From the NCBI RefSeq assembly GCF_012910715.1, contig NZ_JABBHF010000003.1, forward strand, positions 310,001-374,000: a stretch of 64,000 nt of DNA, in the 5' to 3' direction. This stretch comes from Flavivirga algicola. Its GTDB lineage: Bacteria; Bacteroidota; Bacteroidia; Flavobacteriales; Flavobacteriaceae. Made by a program: the position numbers and the translations under genes. The notes beneath the pieces were generated by a model, which worked only from the letters and a program-made list of their open reading frames with translations, had not been told where the DNA came from and ran no database searches. How positions within the stretch are numbered: the first letter of the stretch is position 1; the number at the start of each line of letters is the position of its first letter. Positions 43,043 through 51,921 of the stretch are shown here, piece after piece.

Positions 43043-43360
43043 CTATTTACTAAGATACTGGCTTTTTATTTGAACCGCTGCAAAAGCTCCAAAAATCAGC
43101 GTCATCACAGGGAAAGCTCTTTTTATATATGATTGAAGTATATAGGAAGAGACTGGCTTAACCCCTTTTTTGATAATCTCCTTTTCAAGCTTTTTTAGAA
43201 GTTTAATATCTCCTTTATTATTATTCAACTCCTCTTTAGCTATAAGCTCATCGTAGAACAACCTGTTATTGATTTTGTTGTGTTTGTTACTAGGAAACAG
43301 CAAAAGCCCTCCTTTCTTTTTCAACTTAAATCGATATTTCTTAGAGATTAATTTATTCAC
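43043..43360 (-). CDS. Hypothetical basic protein with C-terminal membrane helix
   Basis: The 105-residue protein is very Lys-rich at the N-terminus (YRFKLKKKGG, KHNKINNR, LKKLEKEIIKKGVK). It ends in one hydrophobic stretch (FPVMTLIFGAFAAVQI, about 84-100). No family recognised. It is convergent with the HxlR gene, with a 5-bp gap. Confidence 0.45.
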   Translation of the reverse strand: MNKLISKKYRFKLKKKGGLLLFPSNKHNKINNRLFYDELIAKEELNNNKGDIKLLKKLEKEIIKKGVKPVSSYILQSYIKRAFPVMTLIFGAFAAVQIKSQYLSK

Positions 43361-43735
43361 ATAATGAAACAGAATTAGTTGAACAAGCCCCCATCTGAGT
43401 TCCCCAAATTAGAAATATGTAGGGCATGTATTTGCTCTTTATTGACAACAACATTGGAATCGCTGTTAGGAATAGGATGGTATGATGAATATAAGTTGGA
43501 TTCCGAAACCTTTTAGGTCTTTATAAACAAAGTTTTTTGGCAATAATTGGTTGTGTGCTTTTTCGGCATTTTAAAAAAGTTAGGTTCAGGTTACAGAAAA
43601 TTGAAAAACAACTTCCAAAAGAAATAAAGCGTTTTCATCAAAGGTGCTATATGAGAATTTTAACAAGATTTATCATGATGTAAAGTCAATGTTTATAGGT
43701 AATTAAAAGGGAGCCGTATAAAAGTAAAAATACGA
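43361..43735. other. Intergenic region, no gene recognised
   Basis: Short open stretches (e.g. IGWYDEYKLDSETF near 43470, KKLGSGYRKLKNN near 43590) are interrupted by stops in all frames. It may be decayed coding DNA, but I cannot identify it. Confidence 0.4.
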
Positions 43736-43769
43736 TTATTTGGAATTGTTCTAAATAAGATTACCTTTG
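43736..43769 (+). promoter_or_regulatory. Promoter of the fecI-type gene with overlapping palindrome
   Basis: A -33 TTTG (43739-43742) and a -7 TACCTTTG (43762-43769) are separated by 19 nt. An inverted repeat with TTATTT and AAATAA ends (43736-43758) overlaps the -33 box. The same TTATTT/AAATAA ends occur in the operator of the siderophore-receptor gene (54485-54513), so an iron-responsive repressor of the Fur type is a candidate; this is inference. Confidence 0.7.
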
Positions 43770-43791
43770 GCAAAAAAAATTGCTGGAATAA

Positions 43792-44340
43792 TTGTCATTT
43801 CAAAAGCCAAATATTACAACTCTTCGTATCACCGACTTTAAAACTCCTAAAAAGTTTGAAAAGGTATACAATATCTATTGGGAAAAAGTCTATGCCATTT
43901 GCTATAACAATACTAAAAAAGTTGAGTTGGCTCAGGGCATGACCCAAGAAATATTTAAATCGCTTTGGGAACGACGAGATAGTTTACAGATAAAGAACAT
44001 TGAAAATTATTTGGCACGTGCCGCAAAACTAAAAGTTTCGGAATATTATAGGAACAAGGCCATCAAGGAAAAAAATTTGAACAAAGCCTGTGAGAATTAT
44101 TGCGATGCGGCCAATTGTACGGAAAACGATGTCTCTTTTTCATTATTGGTTGAAGAATTGGCTGTTTTGGTAGATAAATTGCCATGTCAATGCCGAAATG
44201 TATTTAAGATGAGCCGCGAACAAGGATTGAGCAACAAACAAATAGCGTCTCAATTACAAATAACCGAACGGGCGGTGGAATATCATATCAGCAAAGCCTT
44301 AAAGTTTTTAAAATCAAACTTAAGTGTACAACCTATATGA
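43792..44340 (+). CDS. FecI-type ECF sigma factor
   Basis: This 182-residue protein has sigma region 2 (about 25-90) with YNIYWEKVYAICYNNTKK, VELAQGMTQEIFKSLWERRD and ENYLARAAKLKVSEYYR. Region 4 (about 125-175) contains LPCQCRNVFKMSREQGLSNKQIASQLQITERAVEYHISKA. This is the FecI-like group that is activated through a TonB receptor and a FecR-type anti-sigma. No suitable ATG exists. The TTG at 43792 follows a consensus promoter with a leader of about 16 nt and is the likely start. Confidence 0.9.
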   Translation: MSFQKPNITTLRITDFKTPKKFEKVYNIYWEKVYAICYNNTKKVELAQGMTQEIFKSLWERRDSLQIKNIENYLARAAKLKVSEYYRNKAIKEKNLNKACENYCDAANCTENDVSFSLLVEELAVLVDKLPCQCRNVFKMSREQGLSNKQIASQLQITERAVEYHISKALKFLKSNLSVQPI

Positions 44341-44498
44341 TTCAAAGCTTCTAGCATGTCTAGGCTTATTTTATAGCTTAGGAATTTTCCAATAAACTAA
44401 AAAAAATACACTTTATACTTCGGTAAAACAGAAGTTATGCTACTACTATAATGAAGCATTAAATACAGCTCTAAATTCAACCCAAAAATTGAACGCAA

Positions 44499-45140
44499 AT
44501 GCAAGTAGACGATAAACTTTTGGAAAAGTATTACAAGGGGCATTGTACCAAAGCCGAAAGGGAGGCTGTTGAACAATGGTTGGCATCGGACACTTTTGAC
44601 GATGTGCCTTTACAACTTTCCAATAAAGCAGAAAAAGAAGTCCATAAACAACAAATATGGCAACAAGTATCACAAGTTTTTAACGTACCTACTGTTTTGT
44701 ATAAAAAAATAATCAGTTATGCGGCGGCATGCATTATTCTGTTGTTTATAGGCTATAAATCAATGCTCATTTTTAATAACACAGTGGTAAATCCATCAAT
44801 GGCAATTAATAATGATTGTGTTGAAAGCAGTAAGCAAATTCCTATTAGAGGAACAAACTTCACTTTGATAAACAATGATTGTATTGAAGAAACCATTATT
44901 TATTGGAAAAACACAAAAAGTGAAGTTGTCTTTTCTGGCAAAGTAGAAATAAGGCATACAAATACAAGAGCTGTTGCTTATCGAAAGCTTACAGCAAAAA
45001 ATGCAGGTATAAAACCTGAAAAGGGTTTAAGATATTTTGCTTTCAATGTAAAAGATAAAAATGGAACAGAAAAAACCCATTTAGTGGACGAGGCTGGCTT
45101 TAAGGCACATTTTCCCCGATTACAGTTTTTTCTAAGTTAA
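44499..45140 (+). CDS. FecR-like anti-sigma membrane protein (short form)
   Basis: The 213-residue protein has the FecR-type cytoplasmic N-terminus (KLLEKYYKGHCTKAEREAVEQWLAS), one transmembrane segment (about 68-88, IISYAAACIILLFIGYKSM), and a short periplasmic part of about 125 residues. Typical FecR proteins have about 300-380 residues with a longer FecR and STN-contact domain. This one is thus reduced or divergent. It sits between the sigma factor and the TonB receptor, as in fec-type regulatory cassettes, and would release the sigma factor when the receptor is loaded. Confidence 0.75.
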   Translation: MQVDDKLLEKYYKGHCTKAEREAVEQWLASDTFDDVPLQLSNKAEKEVHKQQIWQQVSQVFNVPTVLYKKIISYAAACIILLFIGYKSMLIFNNTVVNPSMAINNDCVESSKQIPIRGTNFTLINNDCIEETIIYWKNTKSEVVFSGKVEIRHTNTRAVAYRKLTAKNAGIKPEKGLRYFAFNVKDKNGTEKTHLVDEAGFKAHFPRLQFFLS

Positions 45141-45241
45141 TAATGAATAAATAAAAAAAGCCTAGGTAGTTCGTACCTACCTAGACTGTCCTAAACCATT
45201 AAAACGGCCTAGGTTTAACCTTTAACTGTCAACAATTAAAA

Positions 45242-47632
45242 GTGAACACGCAATATACCAAATATTTGCTATTGGCAACCCTATGTTTATGGGGTTTTAT
45301 TGGGCACTCCCAAAATAATAGCATTATAATTTCTGGGACAATTAAAACCCAAAACGGAAGTCCTGTAAGTTTTGCCAATGTGAGTTTAAAAAACACTCAA
45401 CATGGAGCGGTCGCTGATGACTACGGCAACTATAAATTTTCGGGACCCGAAGGAAAATATACCCTTGTCGTATCCTATTTGGGGTTTGCTTCGGTTGAAA
45501 AACCGATTAAATTAGAAAAAGGAAAGCATGTAACCCACCATTTTACCTTAAAAGAAGCCTCCAGTGATTTAGATGAGGTCACGGTAATGGGCAAATCAAA
45601 ATCGCGCCAAACCAAAGAACTTCCTCTGAGCGTTAATGCCATTGAACTAAAAGAACTTTCAAATACCACCTTGAACCTAAACGAGGTACTTAATAAGAGT
45701 ACGGGAGTTAAAGTTAGGGAACAAGGCGGTATGGGCTCAGACTTTGAATTTTCTATAAACGGTCTTTCTGGCAGGGCTGTTCGGTTTTTTATCGATGGTA
45801 TTCCTTTAGACGTGATGGGAAGTGGCATGTCTTTAAACAATATCCCCATTAATATTGCCGAAAGGGTCGTGGTATATAAAGGAGTGGTACCCGTTCACCT
45901 AGGCTCCGATGCCCTTGGCGGGGCGGTGAACATTATTACCAATCAAAACGTTATGGATTATTTAGATGCCTCCTATAGTTTGGGGTCTTTCAACACCCAT
46001 AGGTTGTCATTAACAGGGCAGCATAGAAACAAAAAAACAGGATTGGTTCTTAAAGCCTCGGGATTTATCAATTATTCAGATAACGACTATACCATGTACG
46101 GGGTGCGTACCATTCGGGTTATCGACCAAGATAATTCAGAGTTCGTTACAGGTGACCACAAAAGGTTTCATGACCAGTACAAAACGGCATTGGGGCAATT
46201 AGAATTGGGATTGGTGGATAAATCTTGGGCCGATGTCTTATATATTGGAGGTAGTTATTCCGAAACCGATAAGGAAATTCAGACGGGCACCAATCAAGAT
46301 ATAGTCTATGGCGGAGTAGTGCAAAATGGAAGTGCCTATTCTGGTTCTCTCAGGTATTCTAAAAAAGATATCGTGACAAAAGGAATGGATTTAAGCATTT
46401 TCGCCTCGATATCGGAAGATAAATATAAGGTTACCGATACTTTATACAGACAATATTATTGGGATGGTTTTTATTTGGACGACCTTCCCAGTGCCGAACA
46501 AGGGGGTGGGGCATCCATATTCCATGTTAAGCGCTCCAAGAAATTCATACGTACAAATTTAAGCTATAAAGTAAGCCCACAACATTCCTTAGGCATTAAT
46601 TACACCTTTGATAATGTAAAGAACTTTAATTGGGATGCCTTGGATGTAGATGAGGACGACACCCCTGGAAAATTGGCAAAGCACAATATTGGGCTATCGT
46701 ACCAACAACAATTTTGGAACAAAAAACTCACTAACACTTTTTTTATAAAATATTATGGATTGCAATTAGATGAGCCTTTTGCTTTAGTTGAAGGTTCAAG
46801 AGAAAGAGCCATTTTGACCCAATGGAACGATTATACAGGTTACGGTATAGGGTCAAGGTACAATTTCAAAGAAAATTTTGGTCTTAAAGCCTCTTACGAA
46901 AAAGCCTATAGATTACAAGAAGTAGGCGAGCTTTTCGGTAACGGATATACAGTTGTTTCCAACAGTGACTTGGGACCAGAAAGCAGTAATAATTATAATT
47001 TGGGGCTGTTTTATGGGGCCAATTTTAAAAACCAAAGTCTATTTTTTGAAACAAGTGCTTTTATACGTGATGCTGAAAATTTCATAGCTCCAGTGGCCTA
47101 TCAATCCAACTCGCGGGTAATACGGTATGAAAACACCTCAAAAGCCTTGGTGCAGGGTGTAGATGCAGAGGTAAAGTACAGTTATGGAAATTTTTTGAAT
47201 GCCACTGCCAACGTTACCTATCAAAAAACCGTAGACAATACTCAATATCCATTTGGTTCTAATTTGGGCACCGAATCGCCTACTTATAAAAACCAGTTGC
47301 CTAATAGACCTTGGTTATTTGGGAATGCCTCCGTTGGAATTGGAAAATCAGATGTATTTAACCAAAAAGGCAATCGCTTGCAATTCAACTGGGATTTTCA
47401 ATATGTGCACTGGTACTATCTTACTTGGGAAAATTATGGAAACAAAGACAATATAAACACCATTCCAGACCAGTATATTCAAAACGTATCACTTTCCTAT
47501 TCCTTTAAAGGCGGTAGATACAACATTGCTGTGGAGGGTAGAAATATTACCGACCAATTGGCTTACGACAATTTTAGGCTACAAAAACCAGGTCGGGCTT
47601 TTTCAATAAAATTCCGCTATTTTATCAAATAA
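45242..47632 (+). CDS. TonB-dependent receptor (XusA-like), iron/siderophore uptake
   Basis: This 796-residue outer-membrane transporter has a signal peptide (ending GHSQ, about residue 24), a carboxypeptidase-regulatory-like domain (about 28-112), a plug (about 118-235, NEVLNKSTGVKVREQGG, DALGGAVNIITN), and a 22-strand barrel ending FSIKFRYFIK with a terminal aromatic-rich signature. The STN signalling domain expected of a FecI-coupled receptor is not obvious. It follows sigma and anti-sigma genes and precedes a DUF4374 lipoprotein. That pairing resembles XusA-XusB of Bacteroides, which take up foreign siderophores. The start is GTG at 45242. Confidence 0.9.
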   Translation: MNTQYTKYLLLATLCLWGFIGHSQNNSIIISGTIKTQNGSPVSFANVSLKNTQHGAVADDYGNYKFSGPEGKYTLVVSYLGFASVEKPIKLEKGKHVTHHFTLKEASSDLDEVTVMGKSKSRQTKELPLSVNAIELKELSNTTLNLNEVLNKSTGVKVREQGGMGSDFEFSINGLSGRAVRFFIDGIPLDVMGSGMSLNNIPINIAERVVVYKGVVPVHLGSDALGGAVNIITNQNVMDYLDASYSLGSFNTHRLSLTGQHRNKKTGLVLKASGFINYSDNDYTMYGVRTIRVIDQDNSEFVTGDHKRFHDQYKTALGQLELGLVDKSWADVLYIGGSYSETDKEIQTGTNQDIVYGGVVQNGSAYSGSLRYSKKDIVTKGMDLSIFASISEDKYKVTDTLYRQYYWDGFYLDDLPSAEQGGGASIFHVKRSKKFIRTNLSYKVSPQHSLGINYTFDNVKNFNWDALDVDEDDTPGKLAKHNIGLSYQQQFWNKKLTNTFFIKYYGLQLDEPFALVEGSRERAILTQWNDYTGYGIGSRYNFKENFGLKASYEKAYRLQEVGELFGNGYTVVSNSDLGPESSNNYNLGLFYGANFKNQSLFFETSAFIRDAENFIAPVAYQSNSRVIRYENTSKALVQGVDAEVKYSYGNFLNATANVTYQKTVDNTQYPFGSNLGTESPTYKNQLPNRPWLFGNASVGIGKSDVFNQKGNRLQFNWDFQYVHWYYLTWENYGNKDNINTIPDQYIQNVSLSYSFKGGRYNIAVEGRNITDQLAYDNFRLQKPGRAFSIKFRYFIK

Positions 47633-47658
47633 CAAATTACATATCAAATAGGAAAAAA

Positions 47659-48924
47659 ATGAAACAATTATTTAATTATACTATAAAAATGAAACACTTA
47701 GTAAAACCCTCTTTTTATGTTAAGGTCTTGTGTGCAATTTTCGCAATAGGACTTATTTCTTGCTCAAAAACTGACAACAGAGGAAGTGAAACTCCTCCTT
47801 CTGTAGACGATGGAAAATCTAAATTTGCCATTTGGTTGCAACTGGGTACTTGGCCCAACACCACCCAATATGTTGCAGGGGTGAATGATATCACAACGGG
47901 TAGCGTAAGTTTAGATGGTAATGGAGATGAAGTGACCAGTAAGGCCGATTACGGTATAGTTGCCAATGGTGATGGCTACTATTACTACCCAAGCTCTAGT
48001 ACCGATTTTGGTAAAATGACCAAGTTTGAATATAAAGATGATAAAATGCAAGTGGTAAAAGAAGTGCCGTTTACCTATCAAAATGCTATTAACGACCATT
48101 TATGGGTTGATGACACCACTTTGGTTTTCCTAGGATACAATGGTGATTACAACGAGGTTATTTATACCGTTTTAAACACTGAAACCTTAGAAATAAACAA
48201 TGGCAATCTTGAACTTCCTGCTATTCCAAATGAGTATCTATATCTACAGATTGCCGGTAGTGAATATAACAGCGGTAAAATTTTCCTAACTTTCAATTAC
48301 ACCAAAGAATGGCCAGAAACAGGAGATTTGCCCATTTACTTAGCCGAAATCACTTATCCGTCTATGAATGTTGCTTCAGTAAGTGAAGAAACCCGTACTT
48401 TGGGCACTGCTGGTGGTGGTGATATGTGGGAACCCACTTCTACAAAAGACGAATTGAATGATATTTATATGATGCTTGTTCCTTCTTTCGTATATGAAAA
48501 AAACAACCCATCTGCTGTATTTCGCATTAAAAATGGAGATAAAACTTTTGATGAAAATTATTTCTTTAATCTTACAGAAACCTTAGGAAGCGAAACAGAC
48601 GGGATGACCTATATAGGGAATGGAAAAGCCATAATTAGCTACACAGATGGACAAATATCAGAAAACGAATCGTACAGAGGTCGTTTTGCATTAGTCGATT
48701 TAAGAACATCCTCATTGGTAAAAAAATTAGAACTTCCCCTAGATAATGCAACTACCGTAAATAGTGTACTGGTAGACAATGGAAAAGCTTATATTATAAT
48801 AAATACTGAAACTGAAAAAGATTACATATGGGAAGTAGACCCCAGCACCGGAGCCGTAAAACCAGGTATTGAAATTGTTGGTGGTTATGATTATATCTTA
48901 CGAATTGATAAATTGAAGAAATAG
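47659..48924 (+). CDS. DUF4374 (XusB-like) siderophore-binding lipoprotein candidate
   Basis: The 421-residue protein has a lipobox (FAIGLISC, Cys35 from the first ATG, Cys25 from the second in-frame ATG at 47689). The rest is a predicted all-beta domain with repeated strand pattern (KFAIWLQLGTWPNTTQYVAGVND, YLQIAGSEYNSGKIFLTFNY, AYIIINTETEKDYIWEVDPSTG), consistent with a beta-propeller. DUF4374 lipoproteins such as Bacteroides XusB bind ferric siderophores at the cell surface and hand them to the adjacent TonB receptor. Here the receptor gene ends 26 bp upstream. Ligand unknown. Confidence 0.85.
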   Translation: MKQLFNYTIKMKHLVKPSFYVKVLCAIFAIGLISCSKTDNRGSETPPSVDDGKSKFAIWLQLGTWPNTTQYVAGVNDITTGSVSLDGNGDEVTSKADYGIVANGDGYYYYPSSSTDFGKMTKFEYKDDKMQVVKEVPFTYQNAINDHLWVDDTTLVFLGYNGDYNEVIYTVLNTETLEINNGNLELPAIPNEYLYLQIAGSEYNSGKIFLTFNYTKEWPETGDLPIYLAEITYPSMNVASVSEETRTLGTAGGGDMWEPTSTKDELNDIYMMLVPSFVYEKNNPSAVFRIKNGDKTFDENYFFNLTETLGSETDGMTYIGNGKAIISYTDGQISENESYRGRFALVDLRTSSLVKKLELPLDNATTVNSVLVDNGKAYIIINTETEKDYIWEVDPSTGAVKPGIEIVGGYDYILRIDKLKK

Positions 48925-49016
48925 GAAACACTACCATTTCTAAAATTGGTTTTCGTTTTTATTTAGATTTTTTATAAAACCAGTCTATTGAGGCAAAGTC
49001 CTTTAGGCTGGTTTAA

Positions 49017-49340
49017 CTAACTGATAGCATTTTAGTCTATTCACTGATTCCATTGTCGACTATTTTATTTCTTGTAGGCTTACCCATATTACAATACTTC
49101 AAAAAAGGCGGCACTGTACAAAAATATAGTGGCAAAACAAATACAAAGCTGTTCCTTGTTTTTTAAAATTACGGGGTTGATTATGTGCTTAACGTCCATT
49201 TTGGTTTAGGCATAAATGTTTTTATGGAGCTGATTTTTTTGATGACAATATGCAGTCTAGTGGCATTGCTCTTTCCTCTTGTACAACCTAAAAAGAAGTA
49301 GATGCCTGCCAACCCAAAACACCTTGAAAAGAACAATTAA
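49017..49340 (+). pseudogene. Decayed PepSY-type (XusC-like) gene end and small partner gene start
   Basis: An open frame at 49017-49301 is broken by one in-frame TAA at 49164. Its translation has membrane-helix patterns (TILFLVGLPILQYFKKGG and VFMELIFLMTICSLVALLF) that fit the C-terminal membrane region of PepSY proteins. Directly after its TAG, an ATG at 49302 opens a 12-codon frame MPANPKHLEKNN. That matches the start (MPANPKHL) of the intact 100-residue protein at 51516, then stops at 49338. The DUF4374 gene lies just upstream, where a PepSY gene is expected in Xus-like operons. I infer a remnant of that operon's last genes. Confidence 0.65.
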
Positions 49341-49624
49341 ATTTTTGTTTAAAAATTTTCTTTGTAAACCTAGATTCAAATTGTAATTAGGCCCGTATAA
49401 AAATACGCCTTACCATATTTAACTTCGGCGGCATATTATGCGCTATCACACAATGCTACTCGTTTAGGTTTTGCTTCTCATACTTTTTTGGAAATGGATA
49501 GTACATTGGTATTTTGAAAAACATATTAACTAAGCTTCCAAAATAAAGCTTTTAAATAGTTGTATTTTCTTCAATACCAATCTAAGAATTCAAATATTTT
49601 CTCTCTTCTAAGCTCTATACCACC

Positions 49625-51214
49625 TTATTGATCTACCATATCAATAGGATTTTTGTAGAAGGCACTTTGAGTTTTGATTTGTGGTGTAATTTTAAGGTAA
49701 AATAGAAAAGACACAGATGCTATAATTATCCATGTTGTGTCCACTAATAAAATATCATATTGATGCTGTTTTAATGTTACCCATAACCAGTTTCCAGAAA
49801 CTACTCCGTTTATTATTGGTATAAAAAAACCTAAAATAGCACCGAGTAATAAACTGTATTTATTAGTAAGATAATTATCTCTTTTAAATCTAAAAACCAA
49901 GATCGCAATTAGCCATGTTATAAAATAAAAGCAATATATGGCAGTCTGTTTGTCTGTAAAATATCCGTTGGAAACCTTTACAAAAATGAATGCTAACGCA
50001 GTTACAGGGAGCATGGATAAACAAATAGCAAGGTAAATATGACCTACTTTTGCAGTATAAAGTCTTTGTTTAGTGGTCATACTTTTTTTATTTCTGGCTT
50101 CAATCCAAATTAGCACTCCGGTAATAATGACAAAGCAAGTGACCAATGCTAAAATAAAATATATTATTTTTATAGGAAGCCCTCCAAAATTTGCAAAATG
50201 TAAACGGTCCATTAGGCGCTGCGTATCTTGAGTATATTTTAAGTTATTCGGGTTTTTTTTCCTTTCAATTTTTCCAGTATATGGATCTAAAATGAAATAT
50301 CCTAAACCAATAAAACGCTCATTATCTTCGAGTTCTCCAGTTAGGATATATTTCATGTTTGTTCCTCCATAGTTTTTTATAAAACCTCTTTGCAAATGAA
50401 AATGGTCCCAACGAGAGGCAGATCTCTTTATAAAATCATTAAAACTAGGTATTTTTTTATCAGATGTTGCAATCCATTCATTATTTACTCTATCGGGGCG
50501 CAAATCTTCCATTAATTTGTCCTGATTGTTATTGTATAATATGTTTGCAGGAATCAAGGTAAAAATAGCCAAGCACATATAACAACCAGTAACGGCAAAA
50601 ATAAACTGAAAAGGAAGCCCAATAATTCCTAGTGCCGTATGCGCATCGGTCCATACGCGTTTTAAAGCTATTTTGGGGTTGAAAGCAAAAAAATTAGGAA
50701 TGATTTTTTTCCAATGGACTATAACACCAGTGATTATAGCAAATAGAAAAAATAATGCTGCAAATCCAGATAAGTACATGCCAATGTTAGGTAATTGGGC
50801 AAAAAAATGTAACCGATATAAAAACTCTCCTAAGCTGTATTGTTCTGAATAAGTGTGAGATTCAACAGAGTTTATGTCTACATATAGGTAATTACTTTGT
50901 TTCCCTTTTTTAGAAGCTAAAGAATCCTTGCTAGCCTGCATATAAATGAATGTATGGTCACTTTTACCTTCTATATTTAGCTGCAGGTCTCTACCATTTA
51001 ACTCATATTTAGTATCTAGTTTTTTTAAAATATGGTCATAATCAATATTATGCCTTTCTATATTTGAAATTTGATGCCCTTCTTCCCAAATCTGTATTTC
51101 TTCTTTTATTAATGCAAACGCACCTGCAAAAAAAATAATATATAGAGCCACGCTAATAACAATACCACTTACGGTATGTGTGTTAAAAAATACATTGTAG
51201 TTTCTTTTACTCAT
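49625..51214 (-). CDS. PepSY-domain inner-membrane protein (siderophore reductase-like)
   Basis: The 529-residue protein has an N-terminal helix (NTHTVSGIVISVALYIIFFAGAFAL), a periplasmic PepSY-like stretch, and at least five more membrane segments, including FLFAIITGVIVHWKKI, HTALGIIGLPFQFIFAVTGCYMC and IYFILALVTCFVIITGVLIWIEARNK. Conserved histidines in the helices (e.g. VHWKK, DAHTALG) suggest haem or metal ligands. Such proteins reduce ferric siderophores taken in by the receptor of the same operon. The start ATG (51214) overlaps the stop of the preceding gene by 1 nt (TAATG), so the frame's upstream extension to 51301 is rejected. Confidence 0.85.
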   Translation of the reverse strand: MSKRNYNVFFNTHTVSGIVISVALYIIFFAGAFALIKEEIQIWEEGHQISNIERHNIDYDHILKKLDTKYELNGRDLQLNIEGKSDHTFIYMQASKDSLASKKGKQSNYLYVDINSVESHTYSEQYSLGEFLYRLHFFAQLPNIGMYLSGFAALFFLFAIITGVIVHWKKIIPNFFAFNPKIALKRVWTDAHTALGIIGLPFQFIFAVTGCYMCLAIFTLIPANILYNNNQDKLMEDLRPDRVNNEWIATSDKKIPSFNDFIKRSASRWDHFHLQRGFIKNYGGTNMKYILTGELEDNERFIGLGYFILDPYTGKIERKKNPNNLKYTQDTQRLMDRLHFANFGGLPIKIIYFILALVTCFVIITGVLIWIEARNKKSMTTKQRLYTAKVGHIYLAICLSMLPVTALAFIFVKVSNGYFTDKQTAIYCFYFITWLIAILVFRFKRDNYLTNKYSLLLGAILGFFIPIINGVVSGNWLWVTLKQHQYDILLVDTTWIIIASVSFLFYLKITPQIKTQSAFYKNPIDMVDQ

Positions 51215-51516
51215 TATACAAATGGGTTGTTTTGATTTCCTAAATAGTATATTCCAAATAAAACAAACATTATAACAACGTATAATAACCACGCTTTCCA
51301 ACCATTTTTATATAAAAAGGGAATTATAAGAAGCACCCCCCATAAGATAAATGAAGTAAATATGGATGTAATTAATATTTCTCGATGATTGGGTAACCAT
51401 AAGGCTAAAGACATATGAAATAATGAGGTAATAATGTAGCCTCCAACAATTCCTGCAGAAATTTTTGCGAATTGATGCCATGGTGATTTTGTAAGGTGTT
51501 TTGGATTTGCTGGCAT
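51214..51516 (-). CDS. Small membrane protein of the PepSY/siderophore operon (MPANPKHL family)
   Basis: This 100-residue protein starts MPANPKHLTKSPWHQFAKI. It has three hydrophobic segments (about 20-40, 51-68, 75-95). A truncated homologue of the start lies at 49302 on the plus strand. It overlaps the PepSY gene's ATG by 1 nt, so it is translationally coupled. Likely an accessory subunit of the PepSY reductase; no function is established. Confidence 0.7.
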   Translation of the reverse strand: MPANPKHLTKSPWHQFAKISAGIVGGYIITSLFHMSLALWLPNHREILITSIFTSFILWGVLLIIPFLYKNGWKAWLLYVVIMFVLFGIYYLGNQNNPFV

Positions 51517-51519
51517 GTT

Positions 51520-51849
51520 TTAAAATAATAGTTCAAGAATAAAAAAGCCTGAAAATAAAATGATAATATGTTTATAAGCTATTTGTTTTAAAGGGTAGAT
51601 GATAACAATAAGGCCTAAAATTAAAATAGAAGATAAAAGCCAAAACAGAATACCAGAAGTTAAACCAAAAGTTAGAATGGTGATAACACAGGCCATGATA
51701 TAAAAACATAACCCTGCAATTTTTGATGAAAAGCGATTGTTTTGTATCCCCTTTTCAATATTCAAATTTGAACTTAATACTACCGCCTTGGAGGTGTTGT
51801 ACAGTATAAAACTTCCTAAAAAAATGAATAAAATACTACTTGTTATCAT
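51520..51849 (-). CDS. Small four-helix membrane protein in siderophore operon
   Basis: The 109-residue protein is almost wholly hydrophobic, with helices at about 2-18, 42-62, 66-84 and 90-108. It is 3 bp upstream of the MPANPKHL gene and 72 bp downstream of the siderophore receptor. Small membrane proteins in this position accompany PepSY reductases in several bacteria. Family not named with certainty. Confidence 0.6.
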   Translation of the reverse strand: MITSSILFIFLGSFILYNTSKAVVLSSNLNIEKGIQNNRFSSKIAGLCFYIMACVITILTFGLTSGILFWLLSSILILGLIVIIYPLKQIAYKHIIILFSGFFILELLF

Positions 51850-51921
51850 CTTGTATTTTTAAAAGCTAAGCAACCCTAGGTTTGTTTATGTTTCCTAGAG
51901 TTGCTTGTTAACTAAACTAAC

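Noticed and set aside
43361-43735. Possible decayed gene before the fecI-type promoter
   Set aside because: Stops occur in every frame within about 25 codons and the fragments match nothing I know.
49401-49518. Open stretch with AAYYALSHNATRLGFASHTF
   Set aside because: Only about 38 codons between stops with no start; I recognise no family, so it is not called as a gene remnant.
51215-51301. 29-codon upstream extension of the PepSY frame
   Set aside because: It lies inside the coding sequence of the preceding gene in another frame; ATG 51214 with TAATG overlap is the family start.
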